NCBI GenBank assembly: GCA_032622095.1
Contig: CP136063.1
Coordinates: 277,815,426-277,879,425, forward strand
Source of the DNA: Siphonodentalium dalli
Lineage: Eukaryota > Mollusca > Scaphopoda > Gadilida > Siphonodentaliidae
Direction of reading: 5' to 3'
Length of the DNA stretch: 64,000 bases
The notes beneath the pieces are model-generated. The model saw only the letters and a program-made list of their open reading frames with translations, was not told the origin of the DNA and did no database searches. This document shows positions 21,569 through 33,514 of this stretch, piece after piece. A program made the translations under genes and the position numbers. Within the stretch, counting starts at the first letter, position 1, and every line of letters begins with the position of its first letter.

Positions 21569-21888
21569 TTATTGTGTGGTGAATTATCAGATCAGACATC
21601 CTCCTTTGCAATGAACCATTATTAATTATATGACATTTTTGTCCAGAATGGTCTGTTAACGAACTATGTGAATATCGCTTCAATTTGCCCTTAAAACGAG
21701 TAATACCATTTTACGACATCACCAATCCGAGTAATATCATTTTACGAATTCACAAATCCGAGTAATATGGTTTTACGAAATGCTGTAAATCTACTTCACT
21801 GCTAAATAACATGTAGATATCAATTTTTGTGATGTCACTCATATGAAAGAATTGTCAGTTACAAAGAGCGATTTAATTAATATATAGA

Positions 21889-22023
21889 ATATTACTTGGT
21901 TGGCTTGATATTATTGGCCTGATACCAGTCCTCGGTAACCTCATATCAGCCTGAGTCCGAAGACAGATATGAGGTTACCTCGGGTTGATATCGGTCCTAA
22001 TATCAAATCAACCAAGTAATATC
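21889..22023. repeat. 137-bp foldback repeat
   Basis: ATATTACTTGGTTGGCTTGA is mirrored by TCAAATCAACCAAGTAATAT. The inner arms GGTAACCTCATATCAGCC and GATATGAGGTTACCTC also pair. No known family. Between 22024 and 22640 I see only repeat H. Confidence 0.8.
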
Positions 22024-22640
22024 CTCTAAATATTACATACACAAAAATTGTCACAGATTAGCTAAATCGACCACCCGCCTATTACACACCCCAGCTAAGC
22101 ATGAGAGCTGCCCTGGGGAACAATAAATGATACATCAGCAAAAATGAACCCAATAATTAAGCCTTCATGGTATGGATTTCTGTATAAAAACATTAGTATA
22201 GGACGTTAAGAGAGTCAGTGAGTGGAGTATTGGTTGACTGAAGCGACTCTCAGCGTGACCCACTAAAATCCATCGTAAGAACAGAACCACGGGCTCAAAA
22301 TCAGATTGATTCAAGCTCCTATTGATTTGCGGGGGCATTATATATTGATGCAGTTAGATGGAACATGGGAGCAATGATTTCCCAATTGTAGAAGTTAGAG
22401 TGCCACACCACTGATGCTAGCTTCTATAAGATTACTTCAAATTGTCCCTCATCACTTTGAAGAGACGCAGTGGGATTTTTTTAATTATTAGCTGTTTTGG
22501 TGTGACATAATAGGCTTTTTGCAAACGATGTTTGCCATGATGTGCAAGTGCTTGAATAGTGGTAATTCACTTTCAAAGGGCTTCTGCTGAGTAAGAGTTT
22601 TTTCTGAAAGTGAGATCTACCAGACTCAACAGGGTTCCCA

Positions 22641-23076
22641 CAGAGGCTCAAAATATGGTGCTGGACATTTGCAGAATGAGGTCTCCAGAGGGTGAATTTG
22701 GTGACGCTACCCTGCATAGTAGGCTAGCATCACCAAATTCATCCTCTGGGGACGTCATTCTGCATGGCCTCATCTGCTAAAGGAGACCTAGACACAGATT
22801 TAAGTTTCAAGAAGGTGAAGATGATGATGTACACCCATTTTTGGACCTCGATCAATCATTAAAAAATTCTTTAGACTTTCTAAAGTTTCTAAAGAAACTA
22901 AACAACTAGTTAATTTGACAATAAAGATACTTTCCAGAGAAGATGAGGCCAAAGCAGAATGAGGTCCTCATAGGGTTAGTTTAGTGATGCTACCCTGCTG
23001 TGTGAGGTAAGGTCACTAAATTTACCCTCTGGGGGACCTCATTCTGCAAATTTCCAGCACCATATTTTGAGGCCTG
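22641..23076. mobile_element. Family C MITE, CTCAAAATATGG subtype
   Basis: Ends are GGCTCAAAATATGGTGCTGG and CAGCACCATATTTTGAGGCC. Two family C hairpins with a diverged centre. No clear target duplication. Confidence 0.78.
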
Positions 23077-23383
23077 TTCAACATGTCAGAACTAATGAAA
23101 ATAAATGTCATTCTCTGCCAATATCAACAATTTTAATGGAATTTCAAGGCCATTAAATCTAAAATTCAAGATAAATTCTCAGCAATACACTGAGCAATAT
23201 TGAATTTTTTACTCAAACCCTCAATTAAATAGGTTGAAATGCAATTGGAATCAATTATGTACAACTTTAGTGAGCGCTGCCAATAGATGTGTATCACAAA
23301 AATTTAAGGCTGTACAAAGCCCCCATAGCAAGTCACTCTCTTTCTATGACTTCGATTGTCATTTTACAAAGACATGAATAGTA

Positions 23384-23546
23384 CTGTAATGCTCTAATTA
23401 ATCGACCTCTTAACCACAGCAGAATTATGGGTAACTTTTCAGGATTTAGTCGGAAATATGGCTTGTTGCAACAAACCATATTTCCGACTAAATCCTGAAA
23501 AGTTAACCATAATTCTGCTGTGAGTCGATTATTTAGAGCATTACTG
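23384..23546. mobile_element. Family D palindromic MITE (copy 8)
   Basis: TA-flanked, 163 bp, with a very short loop at TTGTTGCAACAA. Confidence 0.82.
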
Positions 23547-23734
23547 TAGTCATTCACTTTCAAAGCTCCTGCTGTGTAACAGTTTTTTAAAGGGAGGTAA
23601 TTCATAGAAATTTCACATTCAAAGGATGTTTTAAGAGGCATCTGCCAATTATTTAAGGGGGAGGCAGTATCTTAATCCAACCCTTACATTCAAAGCTAAT
23701 TCAGCAGAATCACTTGATTAGGTGGTTAATTGAG

Positions 23735-24030
23735 TGGGGTTTAATGTCGCTGTCAGCAACTAAGACCATATCACGACCTTGCCAGTTTTAGTGGTGGAGG
23801 AAATCCGCACACTTAAGGCTAATGTAACAGTGATTTCAATGGCTGATAAACTCCACCATGGCAAACCACCAGCCATCAGGCGAGTAGTTAACTGGCAACT
23901 CCACCAGATAACGATTTATGAGTTACAAAGTCCCTGATGGAATCATGTGGATTTGAACCCTCATCGCCAGCGCTGGAGGGTGAGATGGCTTGGAGTTGTA
24001 CCCCTAACTGACTGAGTCACCGAGCCCCCC
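23735..24030 (-). mobile_element. tRNA-derived SINE, minus strand
   Basis: The minus strand begins at a G run, then GGGCTCGGTGACTCAGTCAG (A-box region). About 65 bp later is GAGGGTTCAAATCCACATG, a good B-box. The 3' part contains TGACAGCGACATTAAACCCC, a tail I associate with widespread invertebrate SINEs. Not a functional tRNA: no acceptor stem or 3' end. Confidence 0.75.
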
Positions 24031-24434
24031 CCCCCCCCCCCCAACTGACTAGGGTGGAGAAGCCAAGTCCTCTTATCTGATCAATCTAGTGTAAGTGATT
24101 TTGAATTTCTGGGAACCCTTACTACTAGTATACTTGAGGTATACATGTAAAATCACAAGAAAGATAAATTATTGCTGACATACATGTACAATGGTAAGTG
24201 ACTAAAAGCCACCTGGCAGTTTGAGTTCCAAAATACACCTAAATTCATACTTTTGAATTTTTTTCGGTATCGAAAAAGTTGATAAATACCTGAACAACCA
24301 TTCTACAGGCATTATATGTCACATAAAGATGCATTGAACGTCATACAACTTCAAACACAATGGGCGAGCCCTGTATAAAAACTGTATCATTTACATTCAT
24401 CGGAATTATGGAATCGGAATCTCTGGAAGAGGTA

Positions 24435-24613
24435 CAGTAATGCTCTAAATAATCGACTCCTTAACCACAGCAGAATTATGGGTAACTTTTCAGGATTTAG
24501 TCGGAAATATGGCCTGTTGCCATTCATCGGAAAGCTCTCGCCACAGCAGAATTATGGGTAACTTTTCAGGATTTAGTCGGAAATATGGCTTGTTGCCATT
24601 CATCGGAAAGCTT
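24435..24613. mobile_element. Family D copy 9, left arm duplicated directly
   Basis: CAGTAATGCTCTAAATAATC starts a normal left arm. Instead of the inverted right arm, the segment from CCACAGCAGAATTATGGG is repeated in the same orientation (24541-24612). No right end. Confidence 0.8.
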
Positions 24614-25300
24614 TATTGCATTATCTTAACATTAAACTATTAAAACACTTCATGCACTGTTTTCTCTTTGTTTTAATCATCAAAATTAAACAGTACCAAA
24701 AACGGTTCATTGTGAAGAGAGCTCTAGATTTTCTACATCGATATACAAGTGCAATTTTTGTGAGACTGCTCATTAAAACATTTGAACCAGAACAAATGAA
24801 ATGATCTCAGATTTATTGAAAAATACAAGAAACAAAACATGTACTTTCACAGTTTCAGATCTATTTCAACAAATTTGTTTGGAATCTTCTGCGTTGGTAT
24901 ATATTGAGATACATACATGTAATTCTGGGGTTCGAACAACCCATGTCCATATAATGCATTTATAAAGGCAATTTACTATTTGAATATTTTTAGATAGTTT
25001 CTCAAATTGAGTGTGAATCATAGTGGATATTACACCAATGCCAGTTAATAGGTACCATCCCATGTGTGAAATCAGTGGTAACTTCAAACATAATTATATT
25101 GCTTAGAAGTTTATCTACTGGGAAAATTATTTAATGGAAAAATAAGAACGCCAATACAATAAGAAATGAAATAGATTACAATTGTTGTTGTGGAGAGATA
25201 TGAAGGGCCTATTTCCTCAATTGAAAGATGTGACAGATTTATGCTTCAAAGGTCATCAGAATATAATCTACAAATGTCAGTGTTATAACATATAAAAAGT
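24614..25300. other. Unassigned intronic stretch
   Basis: No recognisable gene or repeat. The stretch just upstream (24208-24360) has a relative at 52160-52310 (shared GATAAATACCTGAAC-type and GATGCATTGA words). Confidence 0.4.
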
Positions 25301-25545
25301 TATAAGCTGCTCAGAATATATGCAACAAATGAATGAATTTGAGCCATGGATAGTGCAAAATACACTCATGTCTTCTATGAACGATGCAAACAACATGGTA
25401 ATTATAATGAAAATTAAACTATGACTCGTCATTAATTCATTTTAATTATAATTCGTTTGTTGCATATATTCTGTAGAGTATAATAGGAACTGGTCCCATA
25501 AATGGCCCGATTTTGTGTAGAGTACCCCTTTAAGGTGCATTAAAT
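25300..25545. mobile_element. MITE family F, partial copy
   Basis: GAATTTGAGCCATGGATAGTG, GGTAATTATAATGAAAATTA and GGTCCCATAAATGG match the element at 10284-10733 in the opposite internal orientation. The right end ACCCCTTTAA is kept. Confidence 0.6.
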
Positions 25546-25896
25546 AGCACAAGAATGATGCAAAAGTTAACTTTGTAGAAATCTTTCAGACACAGCAAAT
25601 AAGCAATATTTATTTATGTATTCAGGGTTTAGTGCTAGTTTTCGTGAAACCTATTCAGCTTTTGATTTTTATTACATGCTTGTGTTATTGGTGATCCATA
25701 TTTATAAATTGTATGAAACATATGTTGCATACGCATCTCATTGATGTCAAATCAGGTATATTACACCTCAACCATGAAACCAGAACTATAAAATAAAAGC
25801 ATCATCACACATGACAAAACAAGCCCTCTATGTGCCTAAATAAACCTTGTAAGCCCGTATTTTTTAATGCACAAATTCTAGGATGGGTGACGTGTA

Positions 25897-26033
25897 TTAA
25901 CACAGAACGACACATGTGTTAATGGGTTTGTTGATACGGCACTTGTGCCATCGCATCGCAGAAGGATAGAACTCTCGCACCGACACTCGTGCCATATCAA
26001 CAAATCCATTAACACACGTGTCGTTCTGTGTAT
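25897..26033. repeat. Foldback repeat, about 137 bp
   Basis: ACAGAACGACACATGTGTTA is mirrored by ACACACGTGTCGTTCTGTGT. Inner arms GGGTTTGTTGATACGGCAC and ATATCAACAAATCCATTAA pair. Loop around ATCGCATCGCAG. Family unknown. Confidence 0.8.
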
Positions 26034-26200
26034 AGATTACATAGTGTATAAAGTCAGGATATATCAACTTCAAATTAATATGGTGCTCTGTTTGATAAAC
26101 AATTTCTAGCCATTTGTTTGATATATATTTCAATCTTATTGATACCAGAACATGCAGTAAACAATTTTAGCTTGTGAAACAGGATTGAATTTGTTTGGTA

Positions 26201-26412
26201 CAGTAATGCCCTAAGTAATCAACCCCTTAACCACAGCAGAATTATGGGTAACTTTTCATGATTTAGACAGAAATAAGGCTTGTTGCCATTCATCGGAAAG
26301 CTCTCCCGAGAGCTTTCCAATGAATGGCAACAAGCCATATTTCCGACTAATTCCTGAAAAGTTACCCATAATTCTGCTGTGGTTAAGGAGTCGATTAATT
26401 AGAGCTTTACTG
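26201..26412. mobile_element. Family D palindromic MITE (copy 10)
   Basis: TA-flanked, 212 bp, stem turning at GCTCTCCCGAGAGC. Confidence 0.9.
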
Positions 26413-26439
26413 TATATAAGCATACTTGCCGGTACTTAA

Positions 26440-26620
26440 CCCTTTCTTTACTAAATGGATTCTCCCCCTCAGTTATAAAATTATACATTGGAATGGTCTA
26501 TTATTCATCTGGAGGGGTTTTCAGTAAGAACAAGCAGACACCAGATTATAAAAGTGCAGAAGAAGCCATATTTATTGGAGTAAAATGTTCAGATAATAAG
26601 TTCAACAAACAACCTATACT
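26440..26620. mobile_element. pB-4 MITE (copy m), left half
   Basis: TTAA 26436-26439, then CCCTTTCTTTACTAAATGG, GAATGGTCTATTATTCATC and GTTCAGATAATAAGTTCAAC. The right half is absent. From 26621 to 27251 no further family was recognised. Confidence 0.7.
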
Positions 26621-27251
26621 TGAGTGTAGGGTCAAAACTGCACTAAAAACGTTCTGCCATATTCACACCACACCAAAAAACTCAAACTTAGCTTCTGTGC
26701 CATTGGCTATATTACTAGTATAGAGAAAAGATGTGCTGTATTTTTTTCTGTTGTAAAAAAAAAAACAGAAAACGTTATTGACCAATCAAAGCCCACTAGC
26801 CCAGTGTCTATTTTATTCTCTCTAACAGTTTCCTCCCGGCTCCCGCATCCACCGGAGCATCTCAAATTCCACCAGAAGGTGCTCCAAACCATATTTACAC
26901 CATTAACTTTCCGGTGTGACTCTTCAGTCTGGCATATGCATTTGACCTCCATGTTTTTGCTACCATTACTCATACATTGTATATTGTTTTTATTTATATG
27001 GCTGGTTGCTCTCGGAAGTTATCATAACATTAAACATATGTTTTATATTCTCCTAAATAAAAGCCAACATCATGTTGAATAGCCAACACTAGCAACACAT
27101 GTCATGTATTTCTTAGACTTATGTTATTATCCAAATACATGTAATCCCAATAAATAAGAATTTAGAGATCTCAGAATGTCATACACTTAAAGAAGATGAA
27201 CAATGAACCTAATGAACCAATAATATAACGGACAGAGATATTGAGTATATA

Positions 27252-27464
27252 CAGTAATGCTCTAAGTAATCGACTCCTTAACCACAGCAGAATTATGGGT
27301 AACTTTTCAGGATTTAGTCGGAAATATGGCTTGATGCCATTCATTGGAAAGCTCTCGGCGAGAGCTTTCCGATGAATGGCAACAAGCCATATTTCCGACT
27401 AAATCCTGAAAAGTTATCCATAATTCTGCTGTGGTTAAGGAGTCGATTACTTAGGGCATTACTG
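27252..27464. mobile_element. Family D palindromic MITE (copy 11)
   Basis: TA-flanked, 213 bp, turning at AAGCTCTCGGCGAGAGCTT. One of the most symmetrical copies. Confidence 0.9.
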
Positions 27465-27571
27465 TATATAGCTGAGTATATAACTATAAATGTAATCAAA
27501 CAGCCTTCAGAGTTTGGGGGCATGATTAAATTTCATTTATAAATCATCTGAGTTGTTTCCCTCTTCTTTAA

Positions 27572-27819
27572 CCCTTTGAGTGCCAGGTCCGATTTTTGTA
27601 TCAACCCATATACCCTGTGCCAATGCATTCTCTTATATATGCGAGTCGACCATAGGTCGCCTCGCATATATAAGAGAATGCATTGGCTTAACAATTTTTA
27701 TTTTTATTTATTTATTTATTTTTTTATTTTTTACAATTTTAATATATTTTATTATATTCTTTAACAGACTTATTGTGTAGGTTTAGGGCCGATAATATCG
27801 GCCCCTGGCACTCAAAGTG
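27572..27819. mobile_element. pB-3 piggyBac-like MITE (copy d)
   Basis: TTAA 27568-27571 and 27820-27823. Ends are CCCTTTGAGTGCCAGG and CCTGGCACTCAAAGTG. One intact hairpin (27620-27687). Confidence 0.88.
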
Positions 27820-27909
27820 TTAAGTTTAACCATGAAAAAAAAAACAGCTTCCTCGATACAGCGCAATGTCTTAGTCAAGCAGTCTCTTCAAATATTATCA
27901 TATCAAATG

Positions 27910-28361
27910 CAAGTCTGAATTTACTGTGTCTGACATTTGAAGAATGAGGTCCCCAGAGGGTGAATTTAGTTATGCTACCCCACACCGTGGGCTGGCATCA
28001 CCAAATTCACCCTCAGGGGAACTCATTCTGCTTAGGCCTCAACTGCTATGGGAGACCAGGGATCAGATTGAAGTTCCCCAGTTGAAGTTGGTGATGTTTA
28101 CCCATTAGTCACTTCGATTATGCATTTTATCTTCCTAAAATTACATGATGGGGATATAGAAACTCAATAGATGGGGAAAAAGTAACTAAAAGCAATGTTA
28201 TTTTGAGACTATAGATACTTCCCAGAAGATGAGACCTAAGCAGAGTGAGGTCCACAGAGGGTGAATTTGGTTACACTAGCCCGCTGTGCAGGATAGCGTA
28301 ACTAAATTTACTCTCTGTGGACCTCATTCTGCAAATGTCAGACACACTAAATTCAGACTTG
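27910..28361. mobile_element. Family C hAT-like MITE, complete, 452 bp
   Basis: Perfect 8-bp duplication ATCAAATG (27902-27909, 28362-28369). Ends are CAAGTCTGAATTTACTGTG and its inverted counterpart. Both hairpins and the centre are kept. Confidence 0.92.
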
Positions 28362-28614
28362 ATCAAATGTGGCTCCCATTAATCAACATGAGCGTGTGAT
28401 GAATGCTGTGATGAAGGTGACAAATGTAAGGTAGGTATGTACTCTATACACCAGTGTCAACAGCTTCCTTACACCTCACTTAACATACACCAAAGCTGGA
28501 GGTGAGATGACTAGTTACAACCTATTCATCAAAGGGAAAAAAATAAGATACAATCAGAACCAAAATAAAATGCATGTTGTCACGAGGATGCATACTACAG
28601 TAGATGCATTTGAG

Positions 28615-28790
28615 CAGGCCTAAAAATATATATAGCGCTGGACATATGCAGAATGAGGTCCACAGAGGGTGAATTTAGTGATGCTACCCCGCACAGCAGT
28701 CTAGCATACCAAATTCATCCTCTGGGGACCTCACTCTGCATGACTTCATCTGCTATAGGTGACCTAAACACAGATTCAAGATTTGATTAA
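28615..28790. mobile_element. Family C MITE fragment (one hairpin)
   Basis: Starts CAGGCCTAAAAATATATA and GCTGGACATATGCAGAATG. Hairpin present; truncated in the centre near 28790. Confidence 0.7.
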
Positions 28791-28912
28791 CACCCAATGG
28801 TGACAACTACGGTACTGTACATGTAGCTATCAGCGAAAATCCAAGGACCCTCCTCCCCCTTATTAAATCTTTTGGGCTCCATCCCCATGTTATCTGCCTC
28901 TTCCAAGCATGA

Positions 28913-29158
28913 CCCTTTCAATACTGAATGGATTCCCTTATAAAAGTATACATTAGAATGGTTTATTATTCAACTGGAGGGGTGTTCAGGAAAACTGAGC
29001 AGACGACAGACATAAGAAATGACAGCAGAAATGCAGAACAATTCGTATTCAATGAAGGGAAATTTCAAATAATAAATTCAACAAACGACCGATGAAACTT
29101 ATTATCTGAACATTTCCTAAGGAAACTACTCGTCAATGAGTATTTAGTAACGTAAGGG
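28913..29158. mobile_element. pB-4 MITE (copy n)
   Basis: CCCTTTCAATACTGAATGG to GAGTATTTAGTAACG and AAGGGTTAA, with CAAATAATAAATTCAAC / GAAACTTATTATCTGAAC in the middle. Confidence 0.75.
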
Positions 29159-29204
29159 TTAAAAACAATATGGTGAGCATTAGCTCTGTAATATTTCAAT
29201 AAAT

Positions 29205-30165
29205 TGTGGGGTGATTGAAGGAAAATTTCCACTTGCCAATGGCAAAAATAATTCACATCTGGCAAGAAATATTTTCATTTGTCAATAGTTTTGCAAGTCA
29301 CTTTTAATTCCGCTAGGTCTGAAAAATATTGGTAAATCAATACTATTCATTTCAGGAAGCGTTTACAAAATAGTTGTAATAGTGGTGTGTTTTAGGTTTA
29401 GTCAAAGTTAACACCTCTACCAAGATGGAGTTAATCCGATACAATTACAAATGTAGTATCGATGCGTAGAGGGATTACTAATATGTATTGTGGTGGACAT
29501 TGCTATTCCTCATTGTTTTGACATGCCGTTCTGATGAAACCACCCTTCTAAATCCTATCGATATCAAAAGTCACACAAACAGCGATAGTCGAAATATGAC
29601 TCAATGTTGAAGAAACTGAAATTTCTAGAAGAATTTGGCAGAAAATATTTTCATTTTGCGAAAAATTTGGCAAAAGTAATTTTCGGTCCAGCGAGGACCC
29701 TGAAAAGTTCATATGACTTATCAACCACTTTGAATGATGCACGCCTAATCAATATACTCTTATTTTATAGAATACAATATGCAGTACTAGTACACTACTG
29801 TTTGTACCCAGTATATAGAGATTAGCACCATGGTATTACAATAGATTGATCATTCATTCTGTCAAACAGCTTAGAAAATTTTCTATAAATTTGGCATTTG
29901 GCAATTTCTAGAAGAATTTTGCAAAAAATATTTTCATTTTGCAAAAAAATTGGCAAAAGTAATTATCGGTCCAGCGAGGACGCTGAAAAGTTCATATGAA
30001 CTTTTCGACCACCTTGAATGATGAACGCCTAATAACTTTACTCTTCTTTTTATAGAATACAATATGTAGTACACTACCGTATGTACCCAGTATATAAAGA
30101 TTAGCACCATGGTATTACAATAGATTGATCAGTCATTCTGTCAAACAGCTTAGAAAAGTTTCTAT
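29205..30165. mobile_element. hAT-like relative with a ~282-bp tandem duplication of its right part
   Basis: The segment from AATTTCTAGAAGAATTT to GTCAAACAGCTTAGAAAA occurs twice (29619-29880, 29902-30165). TTCGGTCCAGCGAGGACCCTG resembles the terminus of the hAT at 44563-45504 (GGTCCAGCGCGAACACTG), and TTTGGCAAAA words recall its subterminal repeats. The left boundary is uncertain. Confidence 0.55.
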
Positions 30166-30266
30166 AAAAAAGCACTCACACACACACCAAATGTTATCAT
30201 TGTTATAATTACACCCAACTAACATTCCTTTGCCTCTGGTTAAATGATTTTATACCCCTTTGCTAA

Positions 30267-30425
30267 CCCTTTCATGACGGGGGCTGTGCTGATGCAGCAT
30301 TAAAGACCATGTGTCAGTGCAGTTTCTTTATATGTATACCGTAAGATAATTCACTGGCTTACAATGTATAAATATATTGGCACAGGGTTTTCATAAAATT
30401 TCAGGAAGCTCCAGCCATGGAAGGG
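30267..30425. mobile_element. pB-2 MITE (copy e), internally deleted
   Basis: CCCTTTCATGACGGGGGCTG to CTCCAGCCATGGAAGGG. Right TTAA kept, left mutated to CTAA. Hairpins mostly lost. From 30430 to 31084 nothing recognised beyond a 17-bp doublet near 30541. Confidence 0.75.
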
Positions 30426-31092
30426 TTAATATGGGGTGCAGATCTTATTATCTGACATGAAAGCATGAGATAAAAATGGTTATCGTTCCTCATGAATAGA
30501 AGTTGAACTTTAATTGATTCATGCTGAATTAATGACAACGCCACTGCCACTCTAACGCCACTGCCACTCTATCGCGTGACACCAACAGCTAATAACAGTC
30601 ACTGTATTATCTCTGAATATCTCACCTGGTTCTATATTAAGATGAGTAATTCCGTTTGATTATTGTAATGGGTGGTTCATACAGGTACACTTTTGATTGT
30701 GATCAAATTCAAGGACTTTTCTCCAAGACTTTGCAAGGTCTTCACGAGCATTTTCATGCACCCATGGCCAGTCAGGTCCCCACATTGAATCCGTCATAAT
30801 TTTTCAATTGATTGTAAATTCTTTCAATTGTCACAGCATCCATCACTACACATGTAGTGGTACATTATGCGAATTAGAAAAATGTAACACCTCTCTCAAC
30901 AGGTTGTTAATTTGATTGCATCATTTGGTCTGATGATAAATGTTTACACAGCTAATCCACCTTTCTTGGGAGGCATTAGAAATCTACATGTGGATGATTA
31001 GTTTATTGTTATATGATACCCTGACAAGGAGGGACAATTAATAGTAACAATTAACTGCGGCTATGACAATCACACGCTGTGATTACTTGAAT

Positions 31093-32827
31093 CGGGGACC
31101 TGCCTAGAAAGTACTAGGGAGACATCTTCTCACTAAAATGTCCCTAATTTTGTCCAAGGGAGAAGTTACCTCTCTCATATACCATTAGGCCAAAAGGAAG
31201 AATACCTGAGTTTAGGGTAACATGAGGGAAAAAAACAGGGGCGGGCGGGCGGTATTTCATTTTATTTTATTTTTTCATTTTATTTTTCACGGGAATAGTA
31301 TTTAAGTATTCGTGCCTTCTAATCGTCTGCCAGTGTCACTCGTATAAAGCTTGGGCAAGTCATTGTCAATTTGTCACACTAATCAATGTCATGGTAGCTT
31401 TAATCAGTTTAATGGTGTTACAGAAGTTCAATGACATGTCTACAGCATGATATTAAATGATATTATATATAGAATAAGTGTCTAGTGTTGGAAATTAAAC
31501 GGTTTATGTTCACGCTGAAGCTCGGATATTACAGGCCAAATCCTACGAGTGGACATATTACTGTTCAATTTCCCACACAAGACACTTATGATATTTTGTT
31601 TATCCACCGACTCGAATACTAAGAAATTTTGCGAAATATTCAACTCAGAAGGTAATTTAACAATCTTGAGTTCCTCCATTGGAAATGGCACATACTAGTA
31701 CATGCGGCAACGCCAACGTGACGTACATAACATAATCAATATGCAAAGCGGTGGTGGCATTCACACCTGTAAAACAAAGTAAGCTCCAAGAACAATATAT
31801 GTGCATTGATTACCCTATGACTGTTGCATTCGGATCATTGCGACACAGATGTTGATTCATCGGGTCCGGCTTTCTGTAGAACTAATGAATATTTAATGAG
31901 AAATAGTTCTACTAGGAAAAAATTAAGTTCTACCAGGCAGATAACACTCCTACTGGGTACATACAGACTCGTGTTACGTCAGGCTTATACATGTAAGTCT
32001 CCAACTTAGAGCTTTGGGTCGAGTTCAAAAGTGTCAGAATTATTTTTAATCTGACATTTTATTACTATGTCCTTTTCACGCACGACAACATGTCTGTTCT
32101 ATAGTTGACAGGCACCATGATGTTTCTATTCTGATTCATATGAACGCATTTGTGAAGTTTAATAGCTAAAACGCAGGATATATCCGCACACGGAAGTGTT
32201 TCCTCCATATTCAATCGCCATGTGCAATCAGCAAAATATCCGGTTACTTTCGATTTGCTAGTTAATACATATTCCGGCCCAAGTATCGCGTGTTTTCTGG
32301 TTTCCGCTTTCGAGAAATCGGCGAGGTTTGCCAAACAATGACGAGGGAATACGAATATACTAAACAATGGCGGCACTTCCGTTTTTCGTGAATTGACGAT
32401 ATTTGCAAGGAAATGGTTTACTTGTTTAAGCTAATTCGGTAGTCGCTAATTCCTAATTACAAAAAAGTAAAATGAAGTCGGAGAAAATTTTTGAAAAATG
32501 ATAAAATGGAATTTGGCGGCAGGTTTTGAGTAGGGGCGGGCGGGTTACCCTAAACACAGGTATTCTTCGTGTTGGCCTTATGCATACATGTATGTCCCAA
32601 CAACATATTTAAAGTACATTTATTTATTATAATGGTGTTCTTACCCACTACGATGTTATTATATAATATGAGATGTTATGTTGCATAATACTTATGGGAT
32701 CATAGAAGAGTGTAAACTTCAGCCATTGTTACTTCTCCCTGATAACATCATAACAGTCCACTTCTCCCTAATAACCAAACAGGGAGAAGTTACTTCTCCC
32801 AATTTGAAACCTCTAGGCTGGCTCCTG
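31093..32827. mobile_element. hAT-like element with a Harbinger-like element inside
   Basis: Flanks ACTTGAAT (31085-31092) and ATTTGAAT (32828-32835) form an 8-bp duplication with one mismatch. Ends are CGGGGACCTGCCTAGA and TCTAGGCTGGCTCCTG. GGGAGAAGTTAC words are subterminal on both sides. Without the nested element it is about 340 bp. Confidence 0.75.
31188..32577. mobile_element. Harbinger-like non-autonomous element, 1390 bp
   Basis: Flanked by TTA (31185-31187, 32578-32580). Ends are GGCCAAAAGGAAGAATACC and GGTATTCTTCGTGTTGGCC. Subterminal GGGGCGGGCGGGCGG and GGGGCGGGCGGGTTACCC. Two unrecognised minus-strand open frames (31482-31691, 32065-32376) may be old coding DNA. Confidence 0.85.
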
Positions 32828-32835
32828 ATTTGAAT

Positions 32836-33514
32836 GCAGTGTCACATTATGTAATTATACGTCCTGTTCTCGGTGTGCATTTTTTCAATGCTGCCGAATT
32901 TAAACACAAAATGTAGCATATTTCAAAGTACATGTAATTCCATTATTTCTCCACGTTATCAAATACACCAGATGTTTTTATTTTATTTTGAAGGCGTCAC
33001 CACAATTGTTTTTCACATTGTTGCATGGTATTTATCTTATCCATACGATTCCATGCCCAACATATAAAAGTGGTATTTGAAAAGAATTGAGCATTTATTT
33101 CAGTCAAAAATTTACAACTCCAGGTACGCAATTTTCACAAAGCTAGTGATCTCAAGGCTCAAATAAATGCCCATTTCCACTTTAATGTGTTTGATGCCAA
33201 ATTTTGTAAGCATGATTAATGGCACCCAACAAATAAAGAAGCAAAAACTCTTATGCTGAAAAAAATGCACACCAAGAATGGCATGTATACTAGTAACTAC
33301 TGAGAATGTAATTGAAGTGATTAGAGAGTGTGATGGGACTGGTAAATTCCCATATCTATAATCCATTCCTTGGTAAGTTATACAAACTGTGGAGAGGATT
33401 GTAGATGCATTTTTTGTAACTTGAAACAAGGTTGATATATATGTTGATGATAGAAGTAATTCTGCAACATGTAGAGCTATATTCAACTGAACTCTTTGTG
33501 GACCGATGGGAGAG
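32836..33514. other. Unassigned intronic stretch
   Basis: Holds a minus-strand 124-codon open frame (33112-33486), hydrophobic and without recognisable motif. No repeat termini seen. Confidence 0.45.

Noticed and set aside
23735-24030. Functional tRNA gene
   Set aside because: A and B boxes are present but the body continues into a long SINE with no acceptor stem pairing.
31482-32376. Harbinger transposase inside 31188-32577
   Set aside because: The two minus frames show no DDE-type or Myb-like motif that I can recognise, so I left them as unassigned.
33112-33486. 124-codon hydrophobic minus-strand ORF
   Set aside because: Hydrophobicity follows from T-rich DNA. There is no motif and no splice or neighbour support.
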